A stretch of DNA of 62,908 nt from OMG group bacterium (GTDB taxonomy: Bacteria > Pseudomonadota > Gammaproteobacteria > Pseudomonadales > Azotimanducaceae): positions 1 through 62,908 of the forward strand of contig JAAXGW010000027.1 of assembly GCA_012267385.1 (NCBI GenBank), written 5' to 3'. Position 1 is the first letter of the stretch; every line of letters begins with the position of its first letter. Positions 29,141-38,861 of the stretch are shown here, in pieces. The notes under the pieces were generated by a model that did not search any database, had not been told where the DNA came from, and saw only the letters and a program-made list of their open reading frames with translations. Made by a program: the position numbers and the translations under genes.

Positions 29141-29518
29141 TTGGCGACCATTAGTCAGTTGGTCCGTAAACCACGAAAACGTCGTGTTAAAAAGAGCCAA
29201 TCGTTAGCATTGGAATCGAATCCGCAAAAACGTGGCGTGTGTATTCGTGTATACACCACAACACCTCGTAAGCCGAATTCCGCAATGCGTAAAGTGTGTC
29301 GTGTTCGCCTAGTTAACGGTTATGAAGTAAATTCATATATTCCTGGTGAAGGTCATACCTTGCAGGAACACAGCACGGTGTTGATTCGCGGCGGTCGAGT
29401 TAAAGATTTACCCGGCGTTCGGTATCACACGATTCGCGGTACGTTGGACGCAACCGGGGTAGACGATCGTCGCCAAGGACGTTCAAAGTATGGTGCGAAA
29501 CGACCGAGTCAGATTTAA
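29141..29518 (+). CDS. rpsL: 30S ribosomal protein S12
   Basis: This 125-residue decoding-centre protein begins at TTG (29141), preceded by CTGGAGG. The start is confirmed by the match of [14 protein letters not shown] to the family N-terminus. The decoding loop reads [19 protein letters not shown]: Arg43 (CGT at 29267-29269, counting Met) stands where E. coli has Lys42, a substitution that in E. coli and mycobacteria gives streptomycin resistance. The second loop [13 protein letters not shown] keeps Lys87. Confidence 0.97.
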   Translation: MATISQLVRKPRKRRVKKSQSLALESNPQKRGVCIRVYTTTPRKPNSAMRKVCRVRLVNGYEVNSYIPGEGHTLQEHSTVLIRGGRVKDLPGVRYHTIRGTLDATGVDDRRQGRSKYGAKRPSQI

Positions 29519-29534
29519 ATAGGAGCAGTAAGAA

Positions 29535-30005
29535 ATGTCGCGCCGACGGGTCAGTGAAAAGCGAGTAATTCTCCCCGATCCAAAGTATCACAACGAAATA
29601 GTAGCAAAGTTCATCAATCATGTGATGGTGAGTGGAAAGAAAGCCGTTGCTGAGAGAATTGTGTATGGTGCGTTAGACCTTGTGCAGAAGCGCGAGGATT
29701 CGGATCCATTGGAGGTTTTCGAGAAAGCACTTGAGGAAGTAGCCCCGATTACGGAAGTAAAGTCTCGTCGTGTCGGAGGTTCGACATTGCCCGTACCGAT
29801 CGAAGTTCGCCCCTCACGACGTATGGCACTTGCCATGCGATGGCTCGTGGACAGTGCTCGCGCCCGCAACGAAAAGACGATGGCATCCCGTCTTGCGAGC
29901 GAACTGATCGATGCCGCAAACGGCCGTGGTGGCGCGGTTAAGAAACGTACTGACACGCATCGCCAAGCTGAAGCAAACCGAGCGTTTGCACACTATCGAT
30001 ACTAA
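29535..30005 (+). CDS. rpsG: 30S ribosomal protein S7
   Basis: This 156-residue protein nucleates the 30S head. [22 protein letters not shown]-region equivalents [17 protein letters not shown], and the C-terminal block [20 protein letters not shown] identify it. Only 16 bases separate it from rpsL, so the extended intercistronic S7-binding repressor site of E. coli is not present in that form. Confidence 0.97.
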   Translation: MSRRRVSEKRVILPDPKYHNEIVAKFINHVMVSGKKAVAERIVYGALDLVQKREDSDPLEVFEKALEEVAPITEVKSRRVGGSTLPVPIEVRPSRRMALAMRWLVDSARARNEKTMASRLASELIDAANGRGGAVKKRTDTHRQAEANRAFAHYRY

Positions 30006-30067
30006 CCACCGTTTCGATACGATTTCTTTTTAACCTATTCCTTAGTTAGAGTTCTCGGGTTTCTTGC

Positions 30068-32158
30068 ATGTCGCGTAGCACGCCTTTGGAGCGCTACAGA
30101 AATATCGGTATAGTCGCACACGTCGATGCGGGTAAGACCACGACTACGGAACGCGTGCTCTTCTATACGGGTATATCGCACAAACTTGGCGAAGTTCATG
30201 ATGGTGCCGCCGTAATGGATTGGATGGCACAAGAACAAGAGCGCGGTATCACAATTACTTCTGCCGCCACGACTTGTTTTTGGAATGGAATGCACGAACA
30301 GTTCGACGACCATCGGATCAACATTATCGACACTCCAGGACATGTCGACTTTACCATTGAAGTTGAACGAAGCCTCCGTGTACTCGATGGTGCAGTAGTA
30401 GTGTTCTGTGGCACGGCAGGAGTAGAGCCACAATCCGAGACTGTCTGGCGGCAAGCAGATCGCTATGAAGTTCCGCGGATCGTATTTGTTAACAAAATGG
30501 ATCGTGCTGGCTCAGACTTCGAACGAGTCGTCGAGCAGATTCAGACACGGCTAGGCGCAACACCGGTGATGCTACAACTTGCCATTGGATCAGAAGAGGA
30601 TTTCAGCGGAGTTGTGGACTTAATTTCGATGAAAGCTTATTTCTGGGACTCCGGCGACTTAGGTCTCAATACTCGAGTCGAAGAAATTCCACCCGAATTA
30701 CTGGATCGTGCGACTGCGGCTCGAGAGAAGTTGATTGAGACTGCGGTAGAGTCGGACGACGAACTGACGGAACGATTTCTAGAGGGTAAAGAAATCAGTG
30801 ACAGTGAGATTCGTCGCGGCCTTCGTGCCCGCACCCTAGCAAACGAAGTTGTACCTGCGATTTGTGGTACAGCTTTTAAGAACAAAGGTGTCCAACCGAT
30901 GCTTGACGCGGTGATAAATTACTTACCCGCTCCCAACGAAGTCGTCGCTATTGAAGGGGTAGCTAAAGACGGTTCAGCTATTTCACGTCATTCAGATGAT
31001 GAGGAACCGTTCGCTGCACTTGCGTTTAAGATTGCCACAGATCCATATGTCGGCACGTTGACGTTTTTCCGTGTTTACTCCGGTGTTCTGTCAACCGGTG
31101 ATCGAGTATATAACGCGACCCGTACGCGACGTGAAAGGATCGGTCGAATGGTTCAAATGCATGCGAATAGCCGAAAAGAGATCTCCGAAGTGCGGGCAGG
31201 CGATATTGCAGCTGCAATCGGACTAAAAGATGTAACTACCGGCGATACTCTATGTAGTGAAGACTCAGTAGTGATGTTGGAACGAATGATGTTTCCAGAA
31301 CCAGTCATTCATGTCGCGGTAGAGCCGCGATCAGTTGCAGACCAAGACAAGATGTCGCTCGCGTTGAGTAAGTTAGCTCAAGAGGACCCTTCATTTAAGG
31401 TCTCAGCAGATGAAGAATCGGGTCAGACTATTATCGCTGGGATGGGAGAATTGCATCTCGACATCATCATTGATCGTATGAAACGCGAGTTTAAGGTTGA
31501 CGCAAATATCGGAAAACCTCAAGTTGCGTATCGAGAAACGATTCGGAAGCCGGTGGAAGCAGAAGCAAGGCATGTGCGTCAGACCGGTGGTCGTGGCCAG
31601 TTTGCTCATGTATTGGTGCGACTCGAACCCTTGGAGGACAGCGTTGAAACCTATGAGTTCGACGATCAAATCTCCGGTGGCGCTATTCCTCGGGAGTACA
31701 TTCCTGCAGTCGACAAGGGGATTCGCGAACAGCTGACAAACGGTGTTGTCGCAGGCTTCCCGTTAATTAATGTACGAGCTACTCTGTACGATGGTTCCTT
31801 TCACGAAGTGGACTCTAGTGAGATAGCATTTAAAATTGCGGGTGCCGCGGCGGTCCGCGAGGGCGCGCAACGCGCCGATCCAGTGTTATTGGAACCTATC
31901 ATGGCCGTCGAAGTTGTCACACCTCATGATTTTCTTGGCGATGTTGTCGGTGATTTAAACCGTCGTCGTGGAGTGATTGATGGTATGGATGAGAACCCCG
32001 CGGGTAAAATTGTCAAGGCTTCGATTCCGCTTGGGGAGATGTTCGGCTACGCGACCGACCTGCGATCGACAACACAAGGTAGAGCTACTTTTACCATGGA
32101 ATTTGATCGGTATGAGGTAGTTCCGGACAATGTTGCAGAAGCGATCAAAGCGCGCTAA
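30068..32158 (+). CDS. fusA: elongation factor G
   Basis: This 696-residue translocation GTPase has the G1 motif [13 protein letters not shown], the switch II region [20 protein letters not shown] and [10 protein letters not shown] in its G domain. Domain IV and V landmarks [22 protein letters not shown] and [20 protein letters not shown] follow. It is the third gene of the str operon, 62 bases after rpsG. Confidence 0.97.
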   Translation: MSRSTPLERYRNIGIVAHVDAGKTTTTERVLFYTGISHKLGEVHDGAAVMDWMAQEQERGITITSAATTCFWNGMHEQFDDHRINIIDTPGHVDFTIEVERSLRVLDGAVVVFCGTAGVEPQSETVWRQADRYEVPRIVFVNKMDRAGSDFERVVEQIQTRLGATPVMLQLAIGSEEDFSGVVDLISMKAYFWDSGDLGLNTRVEEIPPELLDRATAAREKLIETAVESDDELTERFLEGKEISDSEIRRGLRARTLANEVVPAICGTAFKNKGVQPMLDAVINYLPAPNEVVAIEGVAKDGSAISRHSDDEEPFAALAFKIATDPYVGTLTFFRVYSGVLSTGDRVYNATRTRRERIGRMVQMHANSRKEISEVRAGDIAAAIGLKDVTTGDTLCSEDSVVMLERMMFPEPVIHVAVEPRSVADQDKMSLALSKLAQEDPSFKVSADEESGQTIIAGMGELHLDIIIDRMKREFKVDANIGKPQVAYRETIRKPVEAEARHVRQTGGRGQFAHVLVRLEPLEDSVETYEFDDQISGGAIPREYIPAVDKGIREQLTNGVVAGFPLINVRATLYDGSFHEVDSSEIAFKIAGAAAVREGAQRADPVLLEPIMAVEVVTPHDFLGDVVGDLNRRRGVIDGMDENPAGKIVKASIPLGEMFGYATDLRSTTQGRATFTMEFDRYEVVPDNVAEAIKAR

Positions 32159-32213
32159 GACGAGGCCGGGATCACGAAAGTAATCTAATTGTTATTAGGG
32201 AGAATTAAACACA

Positions 32214-33413
32214 ATGGCGAAAGCTAAATTTGAACGAACAAAACCGCACGTCAATGTCGGTACGATTGGTCACGTCGATCACGGCAAGACTACGTTGACC
32301 GCGGCGATGACAATGATCTGTGCGAAAGACGCAGGGACAGGAGATGTCAAAAACTTCGAGGAAATCGACAACGCTCCAGAAGAGAAAGCACGTGGAATTA
32401 CGATTGCGACTACCCACGTCGAGTACGAATCACCAAATCGGCACTATGCTCACGTAGACTGTCCTGGCCATGCTGACTACATTAAAAACATGATTACTGG
32501 TGCTGCACAGATGGATGGTGCAATTTTGGTGGTGTCCGCAGTTGACGGTGCTATGCCGCAGACGCGTGAGCACATCTTGCTGGCGCGTCAGGTGGGTGTT
32601 CCAAGGATCATCACTTATTTGAACAAAGTCGACATGCTTGACCAAGCTGATCGTGACGAATTCGTCGAACTTGTAACTATGGAAATCCAAGAGTTGCTCG
32701 AGAGCTACGAATTTGATCCAGAGTCGCCAATTATTCCTGGTAGTGCATTAAAAGCCATGGAGGGAGACGAAGGAGATGACGGTGCAGGTTCGGTTCGAGA
32801 ACTCCTCAAATCCCTAGATGAGTTCATTCCGGAACCAGAACGACCAGTAGACGCACCTTTCTTAATGCCAATCGAAGATGTGTTCTCGATCTCAGGTCGT
32901 GGGACCGTGGTCACTGGGCGAGTTGATCGTGGTATTGTCCAAGTTGGAAATGAAGTGGAAATAGTAGGGATTCGACCTACGCATAAAACTACTTGTACCG
33001 GCGTAGAAATGTTTCGTAAACTTCTCGACGAAGGTAGAGCAGGTGAGAACATCGGAGTACTCCTGCGCGGTATCAAACGAGATGAAGTAGAACGTGGTCA
33101 AGTTCTTGCACTGCCAGGTTCGATTACTCCTCATACTAAATTTTCAGCCCAAGTGTATGTGCTGTCGAAAGAGGAAGGTGGCCGACACTCGCCATTTCAG
33201 AGCCACTATCGACCGCAGTTTTACTTCCGCACGACCGACGTAACTGGTGAGGTTACCCTGAAAGAAGGTGTCGAGATGGTTATGCCCGGAGACAATGTGG
33301 AATTAAATGTTGAACTGATCAGTCCAATCGCGATGGACGACGGCTTGCGATTCGCGATCCGTGAAGGTGGTCGCACGGTTGGTGCTGGAGTCGTAACCAA
33401 CATTATTCAATAG
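32214..33413 (+). CDS. tuf: elongation factor Tu
   Basis: This 399-residue GTPase delivers aminoacyl-tRNA. The P loop [13 protein letters not shown], switch [34 protein letters not shown] and NKVDM are intact, as is the C-terminal [16 protein letters not shown]. It occupies the tufA position after fusA. It is the only tuf copy in the window, because the tufB position before secE is empty. Confidence 0.97.
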   Translation: MAKAKFERTKPHVNVGTIGHVDHGKTTLTAAMTMICAKDAGTGDVKNFEEIDNAPEEKARGITIATTHVEYESPNRHYAHVDCPGHADYIKNMITGAAQMDGAILVVSAVDGAMPQTREHILLARQVGVPRIITYLNKVDMLDQADRDEFVELVTMEIQELLESYEFDPESPIIPGSALKAMEGDEGDDGAGSVRELLKSLDEFIPEPERPVDAPFLMPIEDVFSISGRGTVVTGRVDRGIVQVGNEVEIVGIRPTHKTTCTGVEMFRKLLDEGRAGENIGVLLRGIKRDEVERGQVLALPGSITPHTKFSAQVYVLSKEEGGRHSPFQSHYRPQFYFRTTDVTGEVTLKEGVEMVMPGDNVELNVELISPIAMDDGLRFAIREGGRTVGAGVVTNIIQ

Positions 33414-33429
33414 ACTAAAACTCTCTCTA

Positions 33430-33483
33430 ACTAACAGTCCCTCAGCCCTGCCGCGAACTAACAGTCCCTCAGCCCTGCCGCGA
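33430..33483 (+). repeat. two exact tandem copies of a 27-bp unit
   Basis: The unit ACTAACAGTCCCTCAGCCCT plus GCCGCGA occurs at 33430-33456 and again at 33457-33483 with no mismatch. It lies just behind the tuf stop codon. Each copy ends with a possible 5' arm for pairing with the single downstream arm CTGCGGGGCT (33491-33500). Confidence 0.9.
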
Positions 33484-33500
33484 ATCGTCGCTGCGGGGCT
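33471..33500 (+). terminator. imperfect hairpin downstream of tuf
   Basis: AGCCCTGC (33471-33478) pairs with GCGGGGCT (33493-33500) with one G-U pair, and the stem continues beyond one mismatch. No T tract follows, only GTTGTAGTAA. It may be a weak or Rho-assisted terminator of the str operon or a processing stem. The function is not established. Confidence 0.35.
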
Positions 33501-33601
33501 GTTGTAGTAACGGCTTAAACGTCTTCGACACCGCTCGAAGAATGGGATTGTTAGTACGGTTTCCAAAATGTACCGAGAATTAAAATTTATTGGTTGAATC
33601 C

Positions 33602-33709
33602 GATTGCAACAAGGCTTGCAATCTGTAAAATTCCTATCCTTTATGTGTTCGGGTGGGTTGCTCCTGTACCGAGGCATCGAAATATTGCAAATTTCCGTGA
33701 GGTACGGGG
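33602..33709 (+). promoter_or_regulatory. structured leader of rpsJ (S10 operon)
   Basis: Within the 300-base gap between tuf and rpsJ, GATTGCAA (33602-33609) and TTGCAATC (33616-33623) form a perfect 8-base-pair hairpin. TCCTGTACC (33662-33670) can pair with GGTACGGGG (33701-33709) with two G-U pairs. The second arm lies immediately before the GTG start at 33714 and next to GAGG, so pairing could hide the ribosome-binding region. In E. coli the S10 operon leader is the target of L4 autoregulation; a similar role here is inference. The rest of the gap shows no gene. Confidence 0.45.
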
Positions 33710-33713
33710 CTGA

Positions 33714-34034
33714 GTGGCCGAAGAAAATCGTATACAGATCAGACTCAAAGCGTATGATCACCGACTGATTGATCAATCAGCCGAAGACATCATTGCGGCG
33801 ACGAAACAGACGGGTGCGAGAATACTTGGGCCGATTCCTCTCCCAACGAAACTAGAGCGCTTTACAGTGCTCATTTCACCGCACGTGAATAAAGATGCTC
33901 GAGATCAGTACGAAATACGTACACATAAGCGTTTGCTCTACATCGTAGACCCACCAGAACGAACGATCGATGCGTTGATGAATCTCGAGCTAGCGGCAGG
34001 AGTAGACGTAGACTTAAAGATAGATACGAAGTAA
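33714..34034 (+). CDS. rpsJ: 30S ribosomal protein S10
   Basis: This 106-residue protein is also the NusE transcription partner. [20 protein letters not shown] and the loop [21 protein letters not shown] are diagnostic. The start is GTG at 33714. It is the first S10-operon gene. Unlike in E. coli, a structured 168-base gap separates it from rplC. Confidence 0.96.
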   Translation: MAEENRIQIRLKAYDHRLIDQSAEDIIAATKQTGARILGPIPLPTKLERFTVLISPHVNKDARDQYEIRTHKRLLYIVDPPERTIDALMNLELAAGVDVDLKIDTK

Positions 34035-34192
34035 GCAGAACTTCAAACTGAAAAGTTTGATCCATACTTTTTGTGGTACGCTTTTTGGCTGTTTCTGCGA
34101 AGTTCAAGCAACTAGAAAGAGTCGCTTGCAAACCTGTGAAAATTCACGGGTAAGGCGAGTGTGAGCACTAGTTGCTATATCTGAGCAAGCGA
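34035..34192 (+). promoter_or_regulatory. candidate structured RNA element before rplC
   Basis: TCAAACT (34043-34049) and AGTTTGA (34054-34060) form a 7-base-pair hairpin closed by a GAAA tetraloop. AGCAACTAG (34107-34115) pairs perfectly with CTAGTTGCT (34168-34176). TCGCTTGC (34122-34129) pairs perfectly with GCAAGCGA (34185-34192). CCTGTGA (34133-34139) pairs with TCACGGG (34144-34150). The two long helices interlock (A-B-A'-B'), which is a pseudoknot or a pair of mutually exclusive states. GCAGAA/TTCTGC and GAACTTC/GAAGTTC give alternative outer pairings. The last arm lies 10 bases before the rplC ATG, where no clear Shine-Dalgarno sequence is seen. Ribosomal protein autoregulation is the leading guess. 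Confidence 0.55.
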
Positions 34193-34202
34193 TAGAATCA
34201 AA

Positions 34203-34907
34203 ATGACGATTGGAATTGTTGGTATAAAAAGCGGCATGACACGTGTTTTCGCACCCGATGGCGGTTCCATACCTGTCACCGTGATTCATGCGATACCAAA
34301 CCGTATTACACAGATTAAAACTGAAGACACTGACGCCTACGAAGCGGTACAAGTCGTTCATGGTGAGCTACCACGCAAGTCAGGCCGACATAGCCGTGGA
34401 TTGAAACCCGTACTTGGTCATTGGGCCAAGAGTGAGACAGAAGCTGGCGATAGTATGCACGAGTTTCGCTTAGATCGACATGCTGTTAACACAGCAGATT
34501 CCACATTAGAGCTAGGCGGAGAACTTTCTGTATCACAATTTTTTGAAGGTCAGCTTGTGGATGTCACAGGAACTTCAAAGGGTAAAGGTTTTGCCGGCGT
34601 GATCAAGCGTTGGAATTTTCAGCGACAAGATATGACCCACGGCAATTCACTTTCACACCGAGGTGCGGGATCAATCGGTCAGTGTCAGACTCCAGGGCGT
34701 GTTTTCAAAGGCAAAAAAATGGCGGGTCGCCTAGGAAATGCTCAAGCAACAACACAAAACTTGGAGATTGTCAAACTTGACTTAGAGAGAAATACGATCT
34801 TGATTAAGGGGTCGATTCCAGGGGCATCCGGTTCTCGAGTAGTTGTCCGACCCGCGATAAAACAAGGCGTGCAAACGCCTCCTGAGACGAACCCGGATAA
34901 CGAGTAA
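34203..34907 (+). CDS. rplC: 50S ribosomal protein L3
   Basis: This protein of 234 residues is longer than that of E. coli (209) because of insertions and a hydrophilic tail ([11 protein letters not shown]). [12 protein letters not shown] at the N-terminus and [10 protein letters not shown]-like [20 protein letters not shown] in the loop region identify it. L3 reaches toward the peptidyl transferase centre. The start lies close to the candidate structured leader RNA described upstream. Confidence 0.96.
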   Translation: MTIGIVGIKSGMTRVFAPDGGSIPVTVIHAIPNRITQIKTEDTDAYEAVQVVHGELPRKSGRHSRGLKPVLGHWAKSETEAGDSMHEFRLDRHAVNTADSTLELGGELSVSQFFEGQLVDVTGTSKGKGFAGVIKRWNFQRQDMTHGNSLSHRGAGSIGQCQTPGRVFKGKKMAGRLGNAQATTQNLEIVKLDLERNTILIKGSIPGASGSRVVVRPAIKQGVQTPPETNPDNE

Positions 34908-34912
34908 AGGTC

Positions 34913-35515
34913 ATGAAAGCTGCACTAAACACCGGGGAGAGTTTGAAACTTAATGATGCAGTGTTTAATGTGGATTTCAACGCACCGCTAGTGCATCAAG
35001 TTGTGCAAGCGTACATATCGAATGGACATAGTGGAACTAAAGCGCAAAAATCGCGATCAGATGTCCGCGGAGGAGGTGCCAAACCATGGCGTCAAAAAGG
35101 TAGTGGTCGTGCTCGCGCCGGTACTCGAAATAGTCCCATATGGAGAGGTGGGGGAGTAACGTTCGCGACGAAACCTACGGTCTCCTGGCAGAAGGTCAAT
35201 CGGAAAATGTATCGAGGCGCGATGCGTTGTATTCTTTCAGAATTGATGCGGCAGAATCGAATTACGATCACCGAATCATTTGACATTGACCAACCAAAGA
35301 CCAAACTCCTCCAACAAACTCTCCACGATCTAAAACTCCAAAATCCCACCCTCGTACTAAACCAACCGTCCGCGAACTTACAGAAAGCGGTCTCCAATTT
35401 AAAAAACATCTCTCTTGAGACTTCCACCAACGTTAGTCCGACATTGTTGGTGAGTGCTGAACAATTGTTGATCGATGTTGAGACTATCCGCGCGTTAGAG
35501 GCGCGCCTAGCATGA
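34913..35515 (+). CDS. rplD: 50S ribosomal protein L4
   Basis: This 200-residue protein lines the exit tunnel and represses the S10 operon in E. coli. The tunnel loop KPWRQKGSGRARAGTRNSPI and WRGGGVTFATKP are intact. It starts five bases after rplC and overlaps rplW by four bases. Confidence 0.96.
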   Translation: MKAALNTGESLKLNDAVFNVDFNAPLVHQVVQAYISNGHSGTKAQKSRSDVRGGGAKPWRQKGSGRARAGTRNSPIWRGGGVTFATKPTVSWQKVNRKMYRGAMRCILSELMRQNRITITESFDIDQPKTKLLQQTLHDLKLQNPTLVLNQPSANLQKAVSNLKNISLETSTNVSPTLLVSAEQLLIDVETIRALEARLA

Positions 35516-35820
35516 ATCCACAAAGACTATACGGTATTCTTGAGCGCCCGCACGTAACCGAAAAGGTAACTTGTTTAGGTATGCGTTCGAATCAGTATTG
35601 CTTTGTCGTCGCCAAAGACGCAACTAAAAAGGAAGTGCGAGATGCGGTGGAACAGCTTTTTGACGTGGTTGTCGACAACGTGACGACAGTGAACGTCAAG
35701 GGCAAACCGGTTAGTCGATTCTTACGACGTTTACCATCGGGTAAACGAAAGAATTGGAAAAAAGCATATGTGCGCTTGAGAGAAGGTGAGCGTATCGACT
35801 TAACCAAAGAGATTCGCTAA
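35512..35820 (+). CDS. rplW: 50S ribosomal protein L23
   Basis: This 102-residue exit-site protein docks trigger factor and [35 protein letters not shown] and [11 protein letters not shown] are typical. It overlaps rplD by four bases and rplB by one base (TAATG). Confidence 0.96.
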   Translation: MNPQRLYGILERPHVTEKVTCLGMRSNQYCFVVAKDATKKEVRDAVEQLFDVVVDNVTTVNVKGKPVSRFLRRLPSGKRKNWKKAYVRLREGERIDLTKEIR

Positions 35821-36647
35821 TGCCTGTAGTACGAACGAAACCTACTTCACCCGGTCGACGCTTTGTCGCCAAAGTCGTTGACAAGTCTTTACACACTGGC
35901 TCACCGTACAAGCCTTTGCTCGAGCCAAAGTCATCGCGAGCTGGCCGCAACGGAAATGGCCGAATTACTGTTAGACATCGTGGTGGCGGTCACAAACAGC
36001 ATTACCGAAAACTAGACTTTAAACGAGATAAAGATGGCATTCCAGCGATTGTAGAACGTTTGGAATACGATCCAAATCGAAGTGCAAACATTGCACTGTT
36101 GAAGTATGTAGATGGAGAACGTCGCTACATCATTGCACCCAAGGGTTTGAGACCGGGCGCGGAACTTCGTTCTGGTTCTACTGCCCCGATCCGTTCCGGC
36201 AATGCTATGCAGTTACGGAATGTTCCCATTGGTAGTTTGGTACACTGTATCGAACTTAAGCCGCGTAAAGGGGCGCAACTTGCTCGAAGTGCTGGCACTT
36301 CCGCACAGTTGGTTGCGCGTGAAGGTAATTACGCGACTCTTCGACTTCGATCTGGTGAAATGCGTAGGGTACTAAGCGAGTGTCGCGCGGTACTCGGGGA
36401 AGTAGGAAATACAGAGCACAACTTGCGATCATATGGCAAAGCCGGAGCAAAACGCTGGCGCGGTATCCGACCAACCGTACGTGGAGTTGCAATGAACCCC
36501 GTCGATCATCCTCACGGTGGTGGTGAGGGTAAGTCTAGTGGCGGTCGCCATCCCGTATCACCTACTGGAGTCCCCACGAAAGGACATACTACACGCCGCA
36601 AACGACCAAGCGATCGACTGATCATTCGCCGCCGAGGACGTAGTTAA
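35820..36647 (+). CDS. rplB: 50S ribosomal protein L2
   Basis: This 275-residue protein is required for subunit joining and peptidyl transfer. [20 protein letters not shown] near the N-terminus and the conserved [20 protein letters not shown] with the functional histidine near the C-terminus are present. Confidence 0.97.
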   Translation: MPVVRTKPTSPGRRFVAKVVDKSLHTGSPYKPLLEPKSSRAGRNGNGRITVRHRGGGHKQHYRKLDFKRDKDGIPAIVERLEYDPNRSANIALLKYVDGERRYIIAPKGLRPGAELRSGSTAPIRSGNAMQLRNVPIGSLVHCIELKPRKGAQLARSAGTSAQLVAREGNYATLRLRSGEMRRVLSECRAVLGEVGNTEHNLRSYGKAGAKRWRGIRPTVRGVAMNPVDHPHGGGEGKSSGGRHPVSPTGVPTKGHTTRRKRPSDRLIIRRRGRS

Positions 36648-36649
36648 CA

Positions 36650-36931
36650 ATGGCACGTTCTATCCGCAAAGGACCATTCGTAGACATTAACTTACTACGG
36701 AAAGTAGAGAAAGCACAGGAAAGCCGGGATAAACGTCCGATCAAGACATGGTCCCGGCGTTCAATGATCGTACCTGAAATGGTGGGATTAACAATCTTGG
36801 TTCATAATGGACGACAACACATGCCGGTGTTCATTACCGAAGAACTTGTGGGGCACAAATTAGGCGAATTTGCTGCAACCCGAACTTTTAAGGGACATGC
36901 CGGTGATCGAAAGGCGTCAGCCGCGCGGTAG
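36650..36931 (+). CDS. rpsS: 30S ribosomal protein S19
   Basis: This 93-residue protein of the 30S head starts [20 protein letters not shown] and contains [20 protein letters not shown] and [20 protein letters not shown]. The start follows the rplB stop after two bases. Confidence 0.97.
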   Translation: MARSIRKGPFVDINLLRKVEKAQESRDKRPIKTWSRRSMIVPEMVGLTILVHNGRQHMPVFITEELVGHKLGEFAATRTFKGHAGDRKASAAR

Positions 36932-36951
36932 TTCGGTAGGGTAGCGTTTTC

Positions 36952-37296
36952 ATGAGAGTACAAGCTGTAGCCAGAGGATTACGTGTTTCTCCCCAAAAGG
37001 CAAGACTCGTTGCAGACCAGATTCGAGGCCGCAATATTCATGAAGCGCTCAGTATTCTTGAACACGATGTACAGAAGAGTGCCAAGTTTGTCAAAAAAGT
37101 CCTCGATTCCGCGGTGTCAAACGCTGAACAGAACCTCGATGCTGACATCGACGAACTTTCCATCAGTGAAATCTACGTGAATGAAGGCTTTCGAATGAAA
37201 CGATTTAGAGCACGCGCTCGAGGCCGCGGGAACCGTATATTAAAACGCACTTGCCATATCACTGTCGCAGTGTCGGACCACCTAGACGATGAGTAA
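36952..37296 (+). CDS. rplV: 50S ribosomal protein L22
   Basis: This 114-residue tunnel protein has LRVSPQKARLVADQIRG, ALSILEHDVQKSAKFVKKVL and the extended hairpin MKRFRARARGRGNRILKRTC. The macrolide-related Lys-Arg region of the hairpin is intact. A short acidic tail (HLDDE) extends beyond the E. coli end. Confidence 0.96.
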   Translation: MRVQAVARGLRVSPQKARLVADQIRGRNIHEALSILEHDVQKSAKFVKKVLDSAVSNAEQNLDADIDELSISEIYVNEGFRMKRFRARARGRGNRILKRTCHITVAVSDHLDDE

Positions 37297-37311
37297 CTTA
37301 ATAGGATAGAC

Positions 37312-37980
37312 ATGGGCCAAAAAGTAAATCCAAATGGATTCCGTCTGGGAATAGTTCGTGACCATAGCTCGGTTTGGTACGCTAATAAGCAAAAATACCG
37401 CGAGTTGTTGAAGAATGATCACGAAATTCGAAAGTTCATCGCGTCCGAATTGAAACAGGCATTCGTTAGCCGCATTGACATTCAGCGACCGTCGCAAGAT
37501 GCACGCATAACGATTCACACTGCCCGCCCAGGAATGGTGATCGGTCAGCGCGGTGCCGACGTTGAGCGCTTACGCGGGCAGCTACAACAACGCATCGGCG
37601 GTCCCGTGGTGATTAACGTCGAAGAAGTACGAAAACCAGAATTGGATGCATATCTCGTTGCGTGCAATGTCGCACAGCAACTAGAGCGGCGAGTTCAATA
37701 TCGTCGTGCCGTACGTCGGGTGCTCCAAAATGCGATGCGTCTTGGTGCCGAAGGGATTAAGGTCCGAGTATCTGGTCGATTGAATGGACAGGAACTTGCT
37801 CGCTCCGAAGTTTATTCCGATGGCCGGGTACCACTACACACGCTTCGTGCTGATATTGACTATGCGGTAGCTGAAGCAATGACAACCTATGGAGTCTTAG
37901 GCGTGAAGGTTTGGGTCTTCAAGGGTGAAGTCATTGGTCCATCTGACGAAAGTGCACCGAATCCTCAAAGAGGCAAATAG
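37312..37980 (+). CDS. rpsC: 30S ribosomal protein S3
   Basis: This 222-residue protein of the mRNA entry channel has [20 protein letters not shown] at the N-terminus, the KH motif [15 protein letters not shown] and [20 protein letters not shown] in the C-terminal domain. Confidence 0.97.
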   Translation: MGQKVNPNGFRLGIVRDHSSVWYANKQKYRELLKNDHEIRKFIASELKQAFVSRIDIQRPSQDARITIHTARPGMVIGQRGADVERLRGQLQQRIGGPVVINVEEVRKPELDAYLVACNVAQQLERRVQYRRAVRRVLQNAMRLGAEGIKVRVSGRLNGQELARSEVYSDGRVPLHTLRADIDYAVAEAMTTYGVLGVKVWVFKGEVIGPSDESAPNPQRGK

Positions 37981-37988
37981 CTGTAACA

Positions 37989-38402
37989 ATGCTTCAACCT
38001 ACTAGAACAAAATACCGTAAGCAGCAAAAAGGTCGCAATCGCGGTCTCGCGCAACGTGCAAACAAAGTGTGTTTCGGTGAATTCGGTTTGAAAGCTTCGG
38101 GTCGTGGGCGAATGACAGCACGACAGATAGAAGCGGCGCGCCGAGCGATGACTCGGTCCTTACGCCGCGGTGGTAAAGTTTGGATCCGGGTCTTTCCGGA
38201 CAAACCGATTACGAAGAAGCCTCTTGAAGTACGACAAGGAAAGGGCAAAGGCTCGGTCGAATATTGGGTCGCGCAGATTCAACCCGGCAGGGTGTTATAT
38301 GAAGTAGCTGGAGTGAGCGAAGCCGACGCACGAGTCGCATTTCGACTGGCGGCGAGCAAATTGCCTTTTACAACGACCGTAGTAGCTCGGCAGGCGATGT
38401 AA
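37989..38402 (+). CDS. rplP: 50S ribosomal protein L16
   Basis: This 137-residue protein sits beside the A-site t[43 protein letters not shown] and [20 protein letters not shown] are diagnostic. Its stop overlaps the rpmC start (TAATG). Confidence 0.97.
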   Translation: MLQPTRTKYRKQQKGRNRGLAQRANKVCFGEFGLKASGRGRMTARQIEAARRAMTRSLRRGGKVWIRVFPDKPITKKPLEVRQGKGKGSVEYWVAQIQPGRVLYEVAGVSEADARVAFRLAASKLPFTTTVVARQAM

Positions 38403-38593
38403 TGAATACGGAAGAATTGCGAGAATTGTCCTTACAGGAACTCCAAGAGGAGTATGTGAAACTTCGTAAAGAACAATTCAATTTACGTTTTCAACGCGCT
38501 TCTGACCAACTTGCTCAGACTCACTTGATCAAAGAAGCACGTCGAAACCTTGCCCGCGTTAACACCATTATCCGAGAGAAGCGCGATGGCTGA
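38402..38593 (+). CDS. rpmC: 50S ribosomal protein L29
   Basis: This 63-residue two-helix protein ([30 protein letters not shown]) lies near the tunnel exit. The length equals that of E. coli. It overlaps rplP by one base and rpsQ by eight bases. Confidence 0.95.
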   Translation: MNTEELRELSLQELQEEYVKLRKEQFNLRFQRASDQLAQTHLIKEARRNLARVNTIIREKRDG

Positions 38594-38861
38594 ATCACAA
38601 ACAACCAAAGCGCGTACGGTTAGTGGACTCGTTGTGTCCAACATGGCGGACAAGACGATCTCGGTACGCGTCGATCGAAGAGTACGACATCCGTTGTACG
38701 GCAAGATTATTGGGCGATCTTCAAAGTTTCAAGTTCACGATGAAAACAATGAAGCGCAAGTGGGCGATACCGTGAGTATTCAGGAATGTCGTCCAGTGTC
38801 GAAGACGAAATCGTGGAAGTTACTGACAATCGATGAACGGGTTAAAAAGGCTCAAACATGA
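38586..38861 (+). CDS. rpsQ: 30S ribosomal protein S17
   Basis: This 91-residue primary 16S-binding protein contains [20 protein letters not shown] and [21 protein letters not shown] place the start at the ATG at 38586; the upstream alternative would read 12 residues inside rpmC without family similarity. It overlaps rpmC by eight bases and rplN by four. Confidence 0.95.
   Translation: MAESQTTKARTVSGLVVSNMADKTISVRVDRRVRHPLYGKIIGRSSKFQVHDENNEAQVGDTVSIQECRPVSKTKSWKLLTIDERVKKAQT

Noticed and set aside
34104-34361. Minus-strand ORFs across the rpsJ-rplC gap
   Set aside because: They run antisense into rplC, have no ribosome-binding site or family likeness, and are better explained by the structured leader.
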